A stretch of 64,000 nt of DNA from Planctomycetota bacterium (lineage in GTDB: Bacteria; Planctomycetota; UBA11346): positions 1-64,000 of the forward strand of contig JADGDD010000012.1 in NCBI GenBank assembly GCA_016745075.1, given 5' to 3'. This document shows positions 18,022-26,920 of the stretch, piece after piece. A program made the position numbers and the translations under genes. Below the pieces are notes generated by a model. The model was given only the letters and a program-made list of their open reading frames with translations, was not told where the DNA came from and made no database searches. Positions within the stretch are counted from its first letter, which is position 1. The number at the start of each line of letters is the position of its first letter.

Positions 18022-18916
18022 CCATGCCCCCCTTCCAGATCACATTATAGGTCAAACGGAATTACAGTACTGGGATACAAGCACACAAGCCGCCCTTGTG
18101 CGTGTTGGCTTTTTAGCAGAAACACACAACGCAACTTACGCCACCTGTTTTGAATGTCATTCTGATCATAGTGAACCTGTCATAGAACGAAGTGATGGAA
18201 GTTTTGCGCTCTGGTGCCCAGATGCGGGAACGGTAGATATACCCAGCACCGCCTTACGCCAGTGGACACTGAACCAGAGGACATGTGCCCACTGGCTTGG
18301 TGAACAACTTGGTATGACAACGGCTCCTGATGAATGTGTACCCGGTCGTGTCTTTCATTGGAGCCGCTGTATACTTGGCGGTGCTCGCTATAGCATAACG
18401 CTTGTACGTGGGCTTGAATGGCCAGATGGCGCAACACTCCTACCAGAACTCAATCTGACACCACGCTGTATAGTTTTGTCACTCGGTACACGGCCAGCGC
18501 TTCCTGACAAAACACCGATTGTCTATGCCGGAACCATCTGGAACTATTTAGATTATGATGAAGAAGAAGAAAAGCTTCTTTTTGAAATAGATTATTTTAT
18601 TGAGGATATTGGCAGTAATAATTCAGCACAGAAAAAGCCAGCCAAGAAAGCGCCCCGTAAAAAAGCACAACTCATAGATGAAAGCGCACAAATTAAAAAT
18701 GAACTCATCAAGCATATCTGTTCTGTACAGCATGCATTACGGGACAAACACGACTTTATTCCTGCACCAAGTCAAAGTAGCATAGCCAAGCTCTGTGGGT
18801 TAAACAGAGACCGCATAACGCGCTGTAAGCAACATGACCCACGTATTACCCAACTCTTTGAAATAGCAGCAGACCCAGATCAAGTGCGCTCGTTTAATCC
18901 AAAACTCTATCAATAA
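17993..18916 (+). CDS. Hypothetical early protein with possible zinc site and HTH
   Basis: This 307-aa protein starts at GTG inside the preceding gene. CFECHSDHSEPVIERSDGSFALWC-like spacing of Cys residues near positions 45 to 68 could bind a metal. A Lys-rich linker (KKPAKKAPRKKAQ) follows at about 218. The C-terminal SQSSIAKLCGLNRDRITRCKQH reads as a helix-turn-helix. Together this suggests a DNA-binding regulator. A rho-independent terminator follows 30 bases after the stop. Confidence 0.6.
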   Translation: MDNPIEALHSHAPLPDHIIGQTELQYWDTSTQAALVRVGFLAETHNATYATCFECHSDHSEPVIERSDGSFALWCPDAGTVDIPSTALRQWTLNQRTCAHWLGEQLGMTTAPDECVPGRVFHWSRCILGGARYSITLVRGLEWPDGATLLPELNLTPRCIVLSLGTRPALPDKTPIVYAGTIWNYLDYDEEEEKLLFEIDYFIEDIGSNNSAQKKPAKKAPRKKAQLIDESAQIKNELIKHICSVQHALRDKHDFIPAPSQSSIAKLCGLNRDRITRCKQHDPRITQLFEIAADPDQVRSFNPKLYQ

Positions 18917-18943
18917 TACTTTTCCTTTTTCTCCACCCCCTCA

Positions 18944-18972
18944 ACGGTAGCCATAACGGCTGCCGTTTTTTT
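18944..18972 (+). terminator. Rho-independent terminator
   Basis: ACGGTAGCC-ataac-GGCTGCCGT followed by seven T residues, just after the 307-aa gene. One mismatch (T opposite G) interrupts the stem. Confidence 0.85.
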
Positions 18973-18985
18973 ATGGAGTGTTGTT

Positions 18986-19069
18986 GTTGCAGTTGCTCAT
19001 GGTTCTGCAACTGCAACACCCACTGTGCAACAGAGAATACATCGTTTTTATCGATGATTTCTCTGTTGC
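18986..19069. promoter_or_regulatory. Two tandem perfect stem-loops before sigma-like gene
   Basis: GTTGCAGTTGC (18986 to 18996) pairs with GCAACTGCAAC (19007 to 19017), and GCAACAGAGAA (19027 to 19037) pairs with TTCTCTGTTGC (19059 to 19069), the second with an inner ATCG/CGAT. Both stems have 11 perfect pairs and share the word GTTGC. A third weaker GGTT/AACC pair follows at about 19088 to 19115. The block lies between a terminator and a start codon; a leader RNA, a small RNA or an origin are possible. Confidence 0.5.
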
Positions 19070-19155
19070 TGAATAGCTCGCCCTGCTGGTTCTGCAACAA
19101 CCCGCGCTGCTGAACCCCGGCCTCATTGGCCCTGACCCAGCAAAGCGAGCATACC

Positions 19156-19692
19156 ATGCAGACACTCGACACCTACGCCGAGAACACCATCCACCACAAA
19201 GCCAGCTATCTCATTGGTAAACATGGCTTTACCACATCAGACAAAGACGACATAGAACAAGATCTCCGTCTAACGCTGCTTACACGACAGGCGCAGTTTA
19301 CTCGAAGCAAAGGAAAATGGAGCACCTTTGTTGCCCGTGTTCTTGAGCGCCGCATTGCCAATATCATCAGAGATAGGCAGGCAGCCATACGTGATTACAG
19401 GCGTAGTAATCCCTGTGACTTTATTGACGAAACCAACGACGGGCATCGCTCCTGTTTGGCAGAACACAGCGCGGCACAAGACGAAAACCGTCGTGACCTG
19501 CATATCGATCTGACTGACGTACTCGCAAACCTACCAGATGAAGAGCGCACTATCTGCGCAGCACTCATGCGCGGAAATATTACAGACACAGCGCGCCAAC
19601 TTGGACGCAGTCGCAAATACATCCACAAAATAATTCACCGTCTCCGTGAGGTTTTTAGCGCACACGGATTGGATATGTATCACGGCTGTTAA
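19156..19692 (+). CDS. Sigma-70-like regulator
   Basis: The 178-aa product from MQTLDTYAEN has a region-2-like first half (DKDDIEQDLRLTLLTRQAQFTR, TFVARVLERRIANIIRDR) and a region-4-like HTH at the end (LPDEERTICAALMRGNITDTARQLGRSRKYIHKIIHRLREVF). This is the layout of ECF-type sigma factors. In phages such proteins often turn on later operons. The 11-mer GGGTAAGTAAC lies downstream before the next operon and could be one of its targets, though this is a guess. Confidence 0.72.
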   Translation: MQTLDTYAENTIHHKASYLIGKHGFTTSDKDDIEQDLRLTLLTRQAQFTRSKGKWSTFVARVLERRIANIIRDRQAAIRDYRRSNPCDFIDETNDGHRSCLAEHSAAQDENRRDLHIDLTDVLANLPDEERTICAALMRGNITDTARQLGRSRKYIHKIIHRLREVFSAHGLDMYHGC

Positions 19693-19723
19693 AGCCCATA
19701 CGGAAACACTTTTGCCCAGAGCT

Positions 19724-19734
19724 GGGTAAGTAAC
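19724..19734 (+). promoter_or_regulatory. GGGTAAGTAAC element, site 2
   Basis: An exact GGGTAAGTAAC lies 46 bases before the RecE-like gene. Flanking CCAG (19716 to 19719) and CTGG (19737 to 19740) could form a short stem around it. The same 11-mer is upstream of parB and of the portal operon. Confidence 0.5.
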
Positions 19735-19779
19735 CACTGGCGGTCGAGATGAAAAAGCACCGCACAAGGAGACCCCATT

Positions 19780-20628
19780 ATGACCAATGTCTTTCAGCGC
19801 CGTGCCGCTTCATCTGACCGCCACCTCTCCCCCACTCTTGAGTTTCTGATTAAGGAACCTGCAGAAGTCTACCATGCGAAACGTGGACAAAATCTCAGTT
19901 CTCATTTACTCGGAGACTTTCGCCGCTGCCCTCAATTGTATCACGATAAAGTAACCGGGCAAATTGCAGACGGTGACCGACCCGCCTACTTAATGGGACG
20001 CGCCGCACATACCCTCACCTTAGAAGGTCGCCAAGTTTATAATAATGAGTACGCCGTTGGTGGCCCCATTAATCCATCAACTGGAAAATCCTACGGCGCT
20101 ACGTCTAAAAAGTTTCAAGACTGGGCCGCCGCACAAAATAAAGATATTCTATCAGATGCACAAGCCGCCCTTGTTGAAGAACTTGCTGCTGCTGTGCATA
20201 AGCACGAAGAGGCGAGTCAGCTTATTGCTACCGGTGTCCCTGAAGGTGTTGCCCGGGCTGAACTCTGCGGTGTTCCCTGCCAAATCCGTATCGACTGGCT
20301 CAACCCAGAAAACGGCATAGTTGATCTTAAAACCTGCGATGATCTTGATTGGTTTGAAGCAGATGCCCGTCGCTATGGCTACGCTCATCAACTGGCGTTT
20401 TATCGTTCGGTTTTACACGCTGCCACTGATTGCACCGTTCCTGTCTACATCATCGCCGTTGAAAAGAAGGCCCCCTACCGCGTCGGCGTGTGGCATCTAA
20501 CCGAGCAAGTCCTCGACAGTGCCGAGCGTGATAACCGCGAAGCCATACACCAACTTCGTACCTGCCGCGACCGTGATAACTGGCCAACTGGTTATGAAGA
20601 CATTCGCGCTTTTGATTACATCACTTAA
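19780..20628 (+). CDS. RecE-like PD-(D/E)xK exonuclease
   Basis: This 282-aa protein fits the phage exodeoxyribonuclease VIII-like family (DUF3799). LGDFRRCPQLYH near residue 45, GRAAHTLTLEG, GIVDLKTCDDLDWFEADARRYGYAHQLAFYR give the QxxxY/PD-(D/E)xK nuclease core with Asp, D-L-K and the final Gln-x3-Tyr. It should resect double-stranded DNA to give 3' overhangs for the Sak4-like ATPase encoded next. AAGGAG precedes the ATG. Confidence 0.85.
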   Translation: MTNVFQRRAASSDRHLSPTLEFLIKEPAEVYHAKRGQNLSSHLLGDFRRCPQLYHDKVTGQIADGDRPAYLMGRAAHTLTLEGRQVYNNEYAVGGPINPSTGKSYGATSKKFQDWAAAQNKDILSDAQAALVEELAAAVHKHEEASQLIATGVPEGVARAELCGVPCQIRIDWLNPENGIVDLKTCDDLDWFEADARRYGYAHQLAFYRSVLHAATDCTVPVYIIAVEKKAPYRVGVWHLTEQVLDSAERDNREAIHQLRTCRDRDNWPTGYEDIRAFDYIT

Positions 20629-20677
20629 TTATTTTTTCTTAAACCACAACGAACTCACAACCAACAAGGAGATTTTC

Positions 20678-21436
20678 ATGAGTTTACTCGACACCATTCA
20701 AACAGGCCCACAAGAACGCCCACGCCGCGTGCTGGTCTACGGCACACAAGGCATTGGTAAAAGTACCTTTGCTGCCAACGCTCCAAAGCCGATTTTTATT
20801 CAAACAGAAGATGGCATTGATGGCATTCATTGTTCACGCTTTCCACAAGCACAAAACTTTGATGAAGTTATGCAGGCACTTGGTGACCTGTACGCTGAAG
20901 AACATGTTTTCAAAACCGTTGTTATTGATTCCCTTGATTGGTTGGAAAAACTGATCTGGGCTGAAGTCTGCAAACGCCGTGGCGTTGAAAGCATTGATGA
21001 TATTGGTTATGCCAAAGGCTATAGCTTTGCCCTGACCTATTGGCGTGAATTTTTAGATGGCCTTGCTGCACTGCGTAATGACAAAGGGCTTTCTATTATT
21101 TTTATTGCCCATGCAAAAATAGAAACATTTCAAAATCCCGAAACAGAAAGCTATGACCGCTACTGTCCCAACCTGCACAAACATGTTGCGGCACTGGTAC
21201 AAGAATGGTGCGATGAAGTCTTTTTTGCGACTTATAAAGTTCACACAAAAAATACTGATGAGGGCTTTAATAAGAAACGCGCACAAGGCATTGGTACAGG
21301 TGAACGTGTCATGCGTACCTGTGAACGCCCGGCGCACCTCGCTAAAAACCGTCTCGATTTACCCGAAGAACTCCCACTCGAATGGGCAGCGTATGCCCAC
21401 TTCGTTACCGAATCAACTCAACAGAAAGGAGCCTAA
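20678..21436 (+). CDS. Sak4-like RecA-fold ATPase
   Basis: The 252-aa product starts at MSLLDTIQTG after AAGGAG; the ORF track extends 53 codons into the previous gene. It has Walker A GTQGIGKST, a Walker B-like TVVIDSLDWLEKL and the AAA_24 phage NTP-binding layout. Sak4 proteins are minimal RecA-like ATPases that anneal single strands with an SSB. Neighbours (exonuclease, DUF669, RusA) make a complete phage recombination module. Confidence 0.83.
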   Translation: MSLLDTIQTGPQERPRRVLVYGTQGIGKSTFAANAPKPIFIQTEDGIDGIHCSRFPQAQNFDEVMQALGDLYAEEHVFKTVVIDSLDWLEKLIWAEVCKRRGVESIDDIGYAKGYSFALTYWREFLDGLAALRNDKGLSIIFIAHAKIETFQNPETESYDRYCPNLHKHVAALVQEWCDEVFFATYKVHTKNTDEGFNKKRAQGIGTGERVMRTCERPAHLAKNRLDLPEELPLEWAAYAHFVTESTQQKGA

Positions 21437-21438
21437 CC

Positions 21439-21891
21439 ATGGCTACACTGAACTTTAACGCCGAAACCGTCGAACCAAACACCGGGTTTGACCCAATTCC
21501 CGCTGGAAAATATCTTGCTGTTATAACCAACAGTGAAATGAAACCCACCAAGCAAAACAATGGTGAATATTTAGAACTCACATTTGAGATTATTGACGGG
21601 CAATACAAGGCGCGCAAGGTCTGGAGCCGCCTCACGCTAGCACATCCAAACCAGCAAGCCGTTACTATTTCACGCGGTCATTTATCGGCTATCTGTCGCG
21701 CCGTTGGTGTCCTGCAACCAAATGATTCCTGTGAGCTACATGACCGTCCACTTACTATTAGTGTAAAATGCAGTAAACGCACAGATACAGGTGACATGGT
21801 CAATGAGGTCAGTTCCTACGCGCCAAGTGAAAGTGCGCAGGGACAGCCAACACAGGCCGCTACCAACACACCACCGTGGCGGCGGTCTTAA
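21439..21891 (+). CDS. DUF669 family protein
   Basis: The 150-aa product starts MATLNFNAETVEPNTGF, and PAGKYLAVITNSEMKPTKQN with EYLELTFEIIDG is characteristic of DUF669. Members accompany Sak4-type recombinases in phages and probably serve as single-strand DNA-binding partners. The C-terminus is disordered and Gln/Thr-rich, like SSB tails, though ending PPWRRS. It starts two bases after the Sak4 stop with AAAGGAG ahead. Its stop overlaps rusA as TAATG. Confidence 0.82.
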   Translation: MATLNFNAETVEPNTGFDPIPAGKYLAVITNSEMKPTKQNNGEYLELTFEIIDGQYKARKVWSRLTLAHPNQQAVTISRGHLSAICRAVGVLQPNDSCELHDRPLTISVKCSKRTDTGDMVNEVSSYAPSESAQGQPTQAATNTPPWRRS

Positions 21892-22253
21892 TGCGCGAGT
21901 TCACGCTTCCGTTCCCCCCGTCGATAAATCATTATTATCGGCGGGTGGGGCCGCGCACGTTAATTAGTCGTGAAGGTCGCGCCTTTCGTAAAACGGTCAT
22001 AAGTAATTTGCGCCACCAACAGATTCAAACGCTCGACGGAAGATTACTTGTTACCATTACCGTCTTCCCTCCAGATCGCCGTCGGCGTGATTTAGATAAT
22101 TTACTCAAAAGTACCCTGGACGCTTTACAACATGCGGGGGTGTACAAGGACGATAGTCAAATTGATTCTCTAGAGATTCATCGCGGACCAATTAAACCAG
22201 AAGGTTCTCTTCTGATAATTGTCAGCGAAATCAAACAAAACAGGGGCCAGTAG
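21891..22253 (+). CDS. rusA: RusA-type Holliday junction resolvase
   Basis: The 120-aa protein has PFPPSINHYYRR at the start and the acidic catalytic set RRRRDLDNLLKSTLDAL and YKDDSQIDSLEI typical of RusA. It would resolve four-way junctions made during phage replication and recombination. It is coupled to DUF669 by a TAATG overlap. Its 3' end overlaps the converging small minus-strand gene by 23 bases. Confidence 0.9.
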   Translation: MREFTLPFPPSINHYYRRVGPRTLISREGRAFRKTVISNLRHQQIQTLDGRLLVTITVFPPDRRRRDLDNLLKSTLDALQHAGVYKDDSQIDSLEIHRGPIKPEGSLLIIVSEIKQNRGQ

Positions 22254-22464
22254 CCTCTTCAACGTTAGGGACACCAACTGAATCAAGCTTTTCTCCTTCT
22301 GTATCAATACGAAATTTCCCCCTATTTGACTTCACCATGATAATATCCGAACCACGAAGTGCATTAAGCATCTCAACTGAATTTTTGGCATCTTCCTCAT
22401 CATCAAAGTCAAAAAGCAAAGGATCTAATTTCTCCTTGCACTTAATTTCAACTCTCCACGGCAT
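22231..22464 (-). CDS. Small acidic protein on the opposite strand
   Basis: A 77-aa ORF on the minus strand, convergent with rusA. AAGGAGG lies seven bases before its ATG, an unusually strong ribosome site, and the sequence (MPWRVEIKCKEKLDPLLFDF) is protein-like. It interrupts an otherwise all-plus operon block. It could be a lysogenically expressed gene. No family is recognised. Confidence 0.55.
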   Translation of the reverse strand: MPWRVEIKCKEKLDPLLFDFDDEEDAKNSVEMLNALRGSDIIMVKSNRGKFRIDTEGEKLDSVGVPNVEEATGPCFV

Positions 22465-22493
22465 ATCACACCCTCCTTATATAGGTATACATT

Positions 22494-24158
22494 ATGCAAC
22501 TAAGATCCTATCAGCAAGCAGCCGTTAATGCGGTCTATACGCATCTGCGTGAACGTACTGATAACCCCGCTATTGTTTTACCAACAGGTTCGGGGAAGAG
22601 TCACGTACTTGGAACGATTGCAGCCGACACCGTTCAACAATGGGAAGGCCGTGCTTTGGTACTGGCCCATGTTCAAGAATTACTGGAACAAAATGCAGAA
22701 AAGATTCGACACTATATGCATGGCGTTGGTGTTGGCATTTATTCAGCAGGACTACGCAGACGCGATACAGGGCTCCCTATTATTGTCGCTGGCATTCAAT
22801 CTGTGTATAGACGCGCCTGTGAGCTGGGTGCGTTTGATCTTATTATTATAGACGAAGCACATCTGATTCCTGCTGATGGTGAAGGTATGTATCGACAATT
22901 TCTTGCTGATATGAAACTGATTAATCCACATATGCGCGTGGTAGGGCTCACTGCAACCCCCTACCGTTTGAAGTCTGGACATATCTGTACGCCTAAAAGT
23001 ATTCTCAATGCGATCTGTTATGAAGCTGGCGTGAAAGAGCTTATTCAAGATGGGTATTTATGCCCGCTTGTTTCTAAGGCAGGAAAAGACAAACCAAACA
23101 CAGCAAGCTTACATAAACGTGCTGGTGAATTTATGGCCAGTGAAACCGAAGCGATGATGGATCAAGAAGAACTCGTTGTTTCGGCCTGCTCCGAAATTGT
23201 CGAACATATGGCTGACAGGCACGCTTGTCTTATATTTGCTGCAGGCGTTGAGCATGCACAACATATTGAATCCGTTCTACGTGAACAGCATAGCTGCAAT
23301 GTCGCCAGCCTCTTTGGCGAAACACCATCTGCTGAACGAGACGCTCTTATTACGCAATTCAAAAACGGGTCACTTACCTATCTTGTCAATGTTGGTGTAC
23401 TGACTACTGGCTTTGACGCGCCGCATGTTGATTGTGTGGTCTTATTGCGACCAACCATGTCTACAGGATTATTTGTACAGATGTGTGGGCGTGGCTTTCG
23501 CCTGCATCCGAATAAGAAGGACTGCCTTGTTCTTGATTATGGCGATAATGTTATGCGCCATGGGCCTGTTGATGCAGTACATATTGCGGAGAATGAACGC
23601 ACCGGACAAACAGGCGAAGCGCCCGCAAAAGAATGTCCAGAATGTCAGACACTTATTGCAACGGGCTTTGCAACCTGTCCAGAATGTGGTTTTGTTTTTC
23701 CACCACCAGAAACCAAACAACATAAAGCACATGCATCCACTGCGGGTATTTTAACGGGGCAGTTTTCAGACACAGAATATACCGTTGAGGAAATGTCCTA
23801 TAGTGTGCATACAAAAATGGGTGCAGATGACAGCACACCAAAAACATTACGTGTAGAGTATCAAATAGGCTGGAACCATTATCACAGTGAATGGGTCTGC
23901 GTTGAGCATACTGGCTTTGCTCGCAATAAAGCAGAAGCATGGTGGCGTGAACGGACAGACCTGCCTATACCAAGCAGTGCTGCCGAGGCTGTAGCGCTTG
24001 CGCATGAAGGGCTGCTTGCTGAACCAACACAGATTACCGTGCGCGATACGGCTGGCGAAAAGTTCCCGCGTATTATTGCGTATGGGTTAAGTGAGAAGCC
24101 AACTGTACAAAGTGAACCTGCTTTGGCGTGGTATGACGATGATGAAGTTCCGTTTTGA
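22494..24158 (+). CDS. Superfamily 2 DNA helicase with zinc ribbon
   Basis: The 554-aa protein has SF2 motifs in order: LPTGSGKS (I), DEAH (II), GLTATPYR (III), VGVLTTGFDAP (V) and QMCGRGFRLHP (VI). After residue 380, CPECQTLIATGFATCPECGF forms a zinc ribbon. It resembles the UvsW/RadD-like phage helicases and probably remodels replication intermediates. It starts MQLRSYQQAAVN, the Q-motif region. It follows the minus-strand small gene and precedes the primase. Confidence 0.88.
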   Translation: MQLRSYQQAAVNAVYTHLRERTDNPAIVLPTGSGKSHVLGTIAADTVQQWEGRALVLAHVQELLEQNAEKIRHYMHGVGVGIYSAGLRRRDTGLPIIVAGIQSVYRRACELGAFDLIIIDEAHLIPADGEGMYRQFLADMKLINPHMRVVGLTATPYRLKSGHICTPKSILNAICYEAGVKELIQDGYLCPLVSKAGKDKPNTASLHKRAGEFMASETEAMMDQEELVVSACSEIVEHMADRHACLIFAAGVEHAQHIESVLREQHSCNVASLFGETPSAERDALITQFKNGSLTYLVNVGVLTTGFDAPHVDCVVLLRPTMSTGLFVQMCGRGFRLHPNKKDCLVLDYGDNVMRHGPVDAVHIAENERTGQTGEAPAKECPECQTLIATGFATCPECGFVFPPPETKQHKAHASTAGILTGQFSDTEYTVEEMSYSVHTKMGADDSTPKTLRVEYQIGWNHYHSEWVCVEHTGFARNKAEAWWRERTDLPIPSSAAEAVALAHEGLLAEPTQITVRDTAGEKFPRIIAYGLSEKPTVQSEPALAWYDDDEVPF

Positions 24159-24518
24159 ATATAGTAAAAAGAGTCAAACCTAATAAATTGCATATAGATG
24201 TCATATACATAGCATGTAGATAGCATATATAAATAATAGCTTTGCATAAAAGTTTCTAACACTTATGTTTAGCCACCAATATTTTTACAAATAAAAATAC
24301 ATGGAGCACATCATTACATGACATGCCTGATTGTCCCAATACCGCGCTCTACTATGCTAAATATTAGTTGGCGATCCATTTGATAATCTCTTTTGAAAAG
24401 GCAACTGAAATGCAAACGAAACACAAACTTCTCTTATCTCTATTTGCATTCTCGCGTTGACTTATTACCTTTACCCTTCGGCTTTTCTTCCAGTAAAATA
24501 TATGGAGCATTTCATTAC
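24159..24518. other. Gene-free stretch with duplicated primase start
   Basis: No gene is seen. Bases 24296 to 24357 (AAATACATGGAGCACATCATTACATGAC, then CCGCGCTCTACTATGCT) repeat, with changes, bases 24494 to 24555, which carry the ribosome site and first codons of the primase gene. The first copy soon hits a stop, so it looks like a decayed duplicate of the gene's 5' end. AT-rich words TAGATAGCATATATAAATAATAG precede it and may hold a promoter. Confidence 0.5.
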
Positions 24519-26552
24519 ATGACAGATTTCCTTGATGCCGCGCTCTATTACGCTGACCTTGGCTATCCCATATTCCCATGTATTCCCAAAACAAAGAAGC
24601 CAATTACAGAAAATGGGCTGCATGATGCCAGCACGGACTTTGATCAAATCGAAGCATGGTGGAATAAATATCCACAAGCAAACATTGCTATTAATACAGC
24701 AGGGCTTGTTGTTATTGATGTAGATGGAGAAAATAATCCATGGCTTGAAAACAAGGACCTCTCTGGTGCTGTTATTGCTCTGACCCCACGCGGTGGGCGA
24801 CACTTTCTCTATCGTCAGCCAGACGATAAGCAGTGGGGATGTAGTACGAGTAAGCTAGCACCCAAAGTAGATGTGCGTGGGTATGGTGGCTATATTATTG
24901 CAGCACCATCAATCTTTGAGGGCAAGCACTATCGCTGGGCACCACATTGTGAGCTCTGTGATCCTAATGATTTATCACTACCGCCAGAGTGGCTATGCGA
25001 CTTACTTGATAATTTATTAAAAATCAAAGCACCCGTACAAAATGCAAACACCATACCTGACGGACAACGCAATAGTACGCTTGCAAGCCTTGGTGGAAAT
25101 ATGCGCCGTGTCGGCATGAGCCAACCAGAAATAGAAGCAGCCTTGAAACAAGTCAACACAGACCGCTGCAATCCACCATTAGCAGAGAAAGAAGTACAAC
25201 GCATTGCCACGTCTGTTTCACGGTATGAGCCAGATCAAATAAGTGTTGCCGTGGCTGAGCATCATTTTGAGCAAGACCAAGACATAATAATTGATGAAGA
25301 AAAAGACACCGCTGATCCCGGCCCTCTTCCTGAACATTTGCTTCATGTACCCGGGTTTATTGATGAAGTTATGCAGCATACGCTTCGTACTGCCCCCTAC
25401 CCTGAGCGCACCTTGGCTTTCTGTGGAGCTTTAACTTTGCAGGCTATTCTTGCAGGCCGTAAGGTCAAAGAACCAGGAGGCAGCCGGAGCAATCTCTATA
25501 TTCTAGGTCTAGCCAATTCAGGAACTGGCAAAGAACATCCGCGAAAAGTAAACCAACGCATTATGGCAACCGCAGGATTATCCCATCAATTGGGCGATAA
25601 CTTTGCGAGTGGTGAAGGCATAGAAGATCGTATGTTTGCAAGTCGGTCTGTGCTTTTTCAAACAGACGAAATAGATGATATGCTCCAGTCTATATCCAAA
25701 AGCCGTGACGGTCGTGCGGAACGCATTATGGCTATACTCCTTAAATTCTATTCTGCCTCTGGAAGTCTTTATCATATGCGCGTCAAAGCGGGTCAAGATG
25801 CACAAGTCATAGATGACCCCTGTTTGGTTTTATTCGGTACGGCTATCCCTAAACATTATTATGAATCGCTGTGTGAGAAAATGCTCACCAATGGTTTTTT
25901 TGCACGTATGCTCGTAATGGAATCTGGCAGACGTAGTGATGGTCAAGAAGTCAGAGACGAACCGCTCTCTGAGAATATTATTGAAACAGCGCGCCATTGG
26001 GCACAGGTTACTCCGGGATTTGGTAATTTACATAATGAAAATCCGCAACTTCAAGAAGTGCCTTTTGCTAGTGGCTCAGAGGCGTTATTACGGGATATAC
26101 GGGCACAAGAAGTGAAAGCCTATAACGAGGCCCAAGATAGAAACGATGCCATTGCTATGGCCTTATGGGCACGGGCCGTTGAGAAAACCAGACGACTGGC
26201 CCTACTCTGGGCGTGTAGTGAAAACTATGAACAACCAATTATTACACCACGATCTATTGAATGGGGCTGGTCACTCGTTGAGCACCTCACACGACGTATG
26301 TTATTTCAGGTTACACTACATGTAGCCAATTCCGATTTTGAAGCGCGTTGTAAAAAGCTTCTTGGTATTCTGCATTCGTGGCACAGCACAAAGGGCAACA
26401 CACCTATGCCTGCATGGCAGGTAGCCAGACGTATGAAATTATCAAACCGAGAATTGGATGATGTGCGTAATGCATTAGTTCAACAACAGCGAATCTCTTA
26501 TATTGAGAAGCCTACTGGCGGCACACCTCAACGCCTCTACCTATTGACGTAA
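24519..26552 (+). CDS. Bifunctional Prim-Pol / DUF3987 primase-helicase
   Basis: The 677-aa protein from MTDFLDAALYYADLGYPIFP has an N-terminal Prim-Pol (AEP) domain with VVIDVDGEN and TPRGGRHFLYR, a PriCT-like helical linker (SQPEIEAALKQVNTDRC), and a DUF3987 region with a P-loop-like ANSGTGKEHPRK and QTDEIDDML. A winged helix ends it. It should make primers and perhaps unwind DNA at the element's origin. GGAGC lies 11 bases upstream. Iterons follow at once. The ORF track adds 42 upstream codons with no ribosome site support. Confidence 0.85.
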   Translation: MTDFLDAALYYADLGYPIFPCIPKTKKPITENGLHDASTDFDQIEAWWNKYPQANIAINTAGLVVIDVDGENNPWLENKDLSGAVIALTPRGGRHFLYRQPDDKQWGCSTSKLAPKVDVRGYGGYIIAAPSIFEGKHYRWAPHCELCDPNDLSLPPEWLCDLLDNLLKIKAPVQNANTIPDGQRNSTLASLGGNMRRVGMSQPEIEAALKQVNTDRCNPPLAEKEVQRIATSVSRYEPDQISVAVAEHHFEQDQDIIIDEEKDTADPGPLPEHLLHVPGFIDEVMQHTLRTAPYPERTLAFCGALTLQAILAGRKVKEPGGSRSNLYILGLANSGTGKEHPRKVNQRIMATAGLSHQLGDNFASGEGIEDRMFASRSVLFQTDEIDDMLQSISKSRDGRAERIMAILLKFYSASGSLYHMRVKAGQDAQVIDDPCLVLFGTAIPKHYYESLCEKMLTNGFFARMLVMESGRRSDGQEVRDEPLSENIIETARHWAQVTPGFGNLHNENPQLQEVPFASGSEALLRDIRAQEVKAYNEAQDRNDAIAMALWARAVEKTRRLALLWACSENYEQPIITPRSIEWGWSLVEHLTRRMLFQVTLHVANSDFEARCKKLLGILHSWHSTKGNTPMPAWQVARRMKLSNRELDDVRNALVQQQRISYIEKPTGGTPQRLYLLT

Positions 26553-26832
26553 AAGGTTGTGCAATAGGTCTCCCCTGCGCAATAGGTTTGACAACGGCAA
26601 CTGAAAAGATGATCAATAGGTTGCAACAGGTCGCAATAGGTTGTCAATAGGTTTACCCCGAAAAAAAAAGGAAAACATCGTGAATAACGTACTAAACACT
26701 ACTCTCTCTCTACCTATTAACCTATTGCACCCCCCCTATCTCTCGACACTTATTTTTGTGTATAAATGCGACCCCCTAATCAATAGGTCAATAGGTTTGG
26801 ACCGAAAGTGCCTTTGTGTCATTTCGATAGGT
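26539..26832. repeat. AATAGGT iteron array
   Basis: CAATAGGT occurs on the plus strand at about 26572, 26580, 26614, 26634, 26645, 26781 and 26787, with GATAGGT at 26826, and inverted ACCTATT at 26539, 26712 and 26720. Spacings are irregular. The array begins within the last codons of the primase gene and fills the gap before the terminase genes. Multiple short direct repeats beside a primase suggest a replication origin. The 98-aa frame crossing it lacks support. Confidence 0.65.
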
Positions 26833-26920
26833 ACTACCCCCGTACTGTGTCATAATACCGCACGCGGCCCCATTTTCTTATACAGCAAAGTTTGTTTGTT
26901 TTTGTCCGAGCAGAAAGGTC

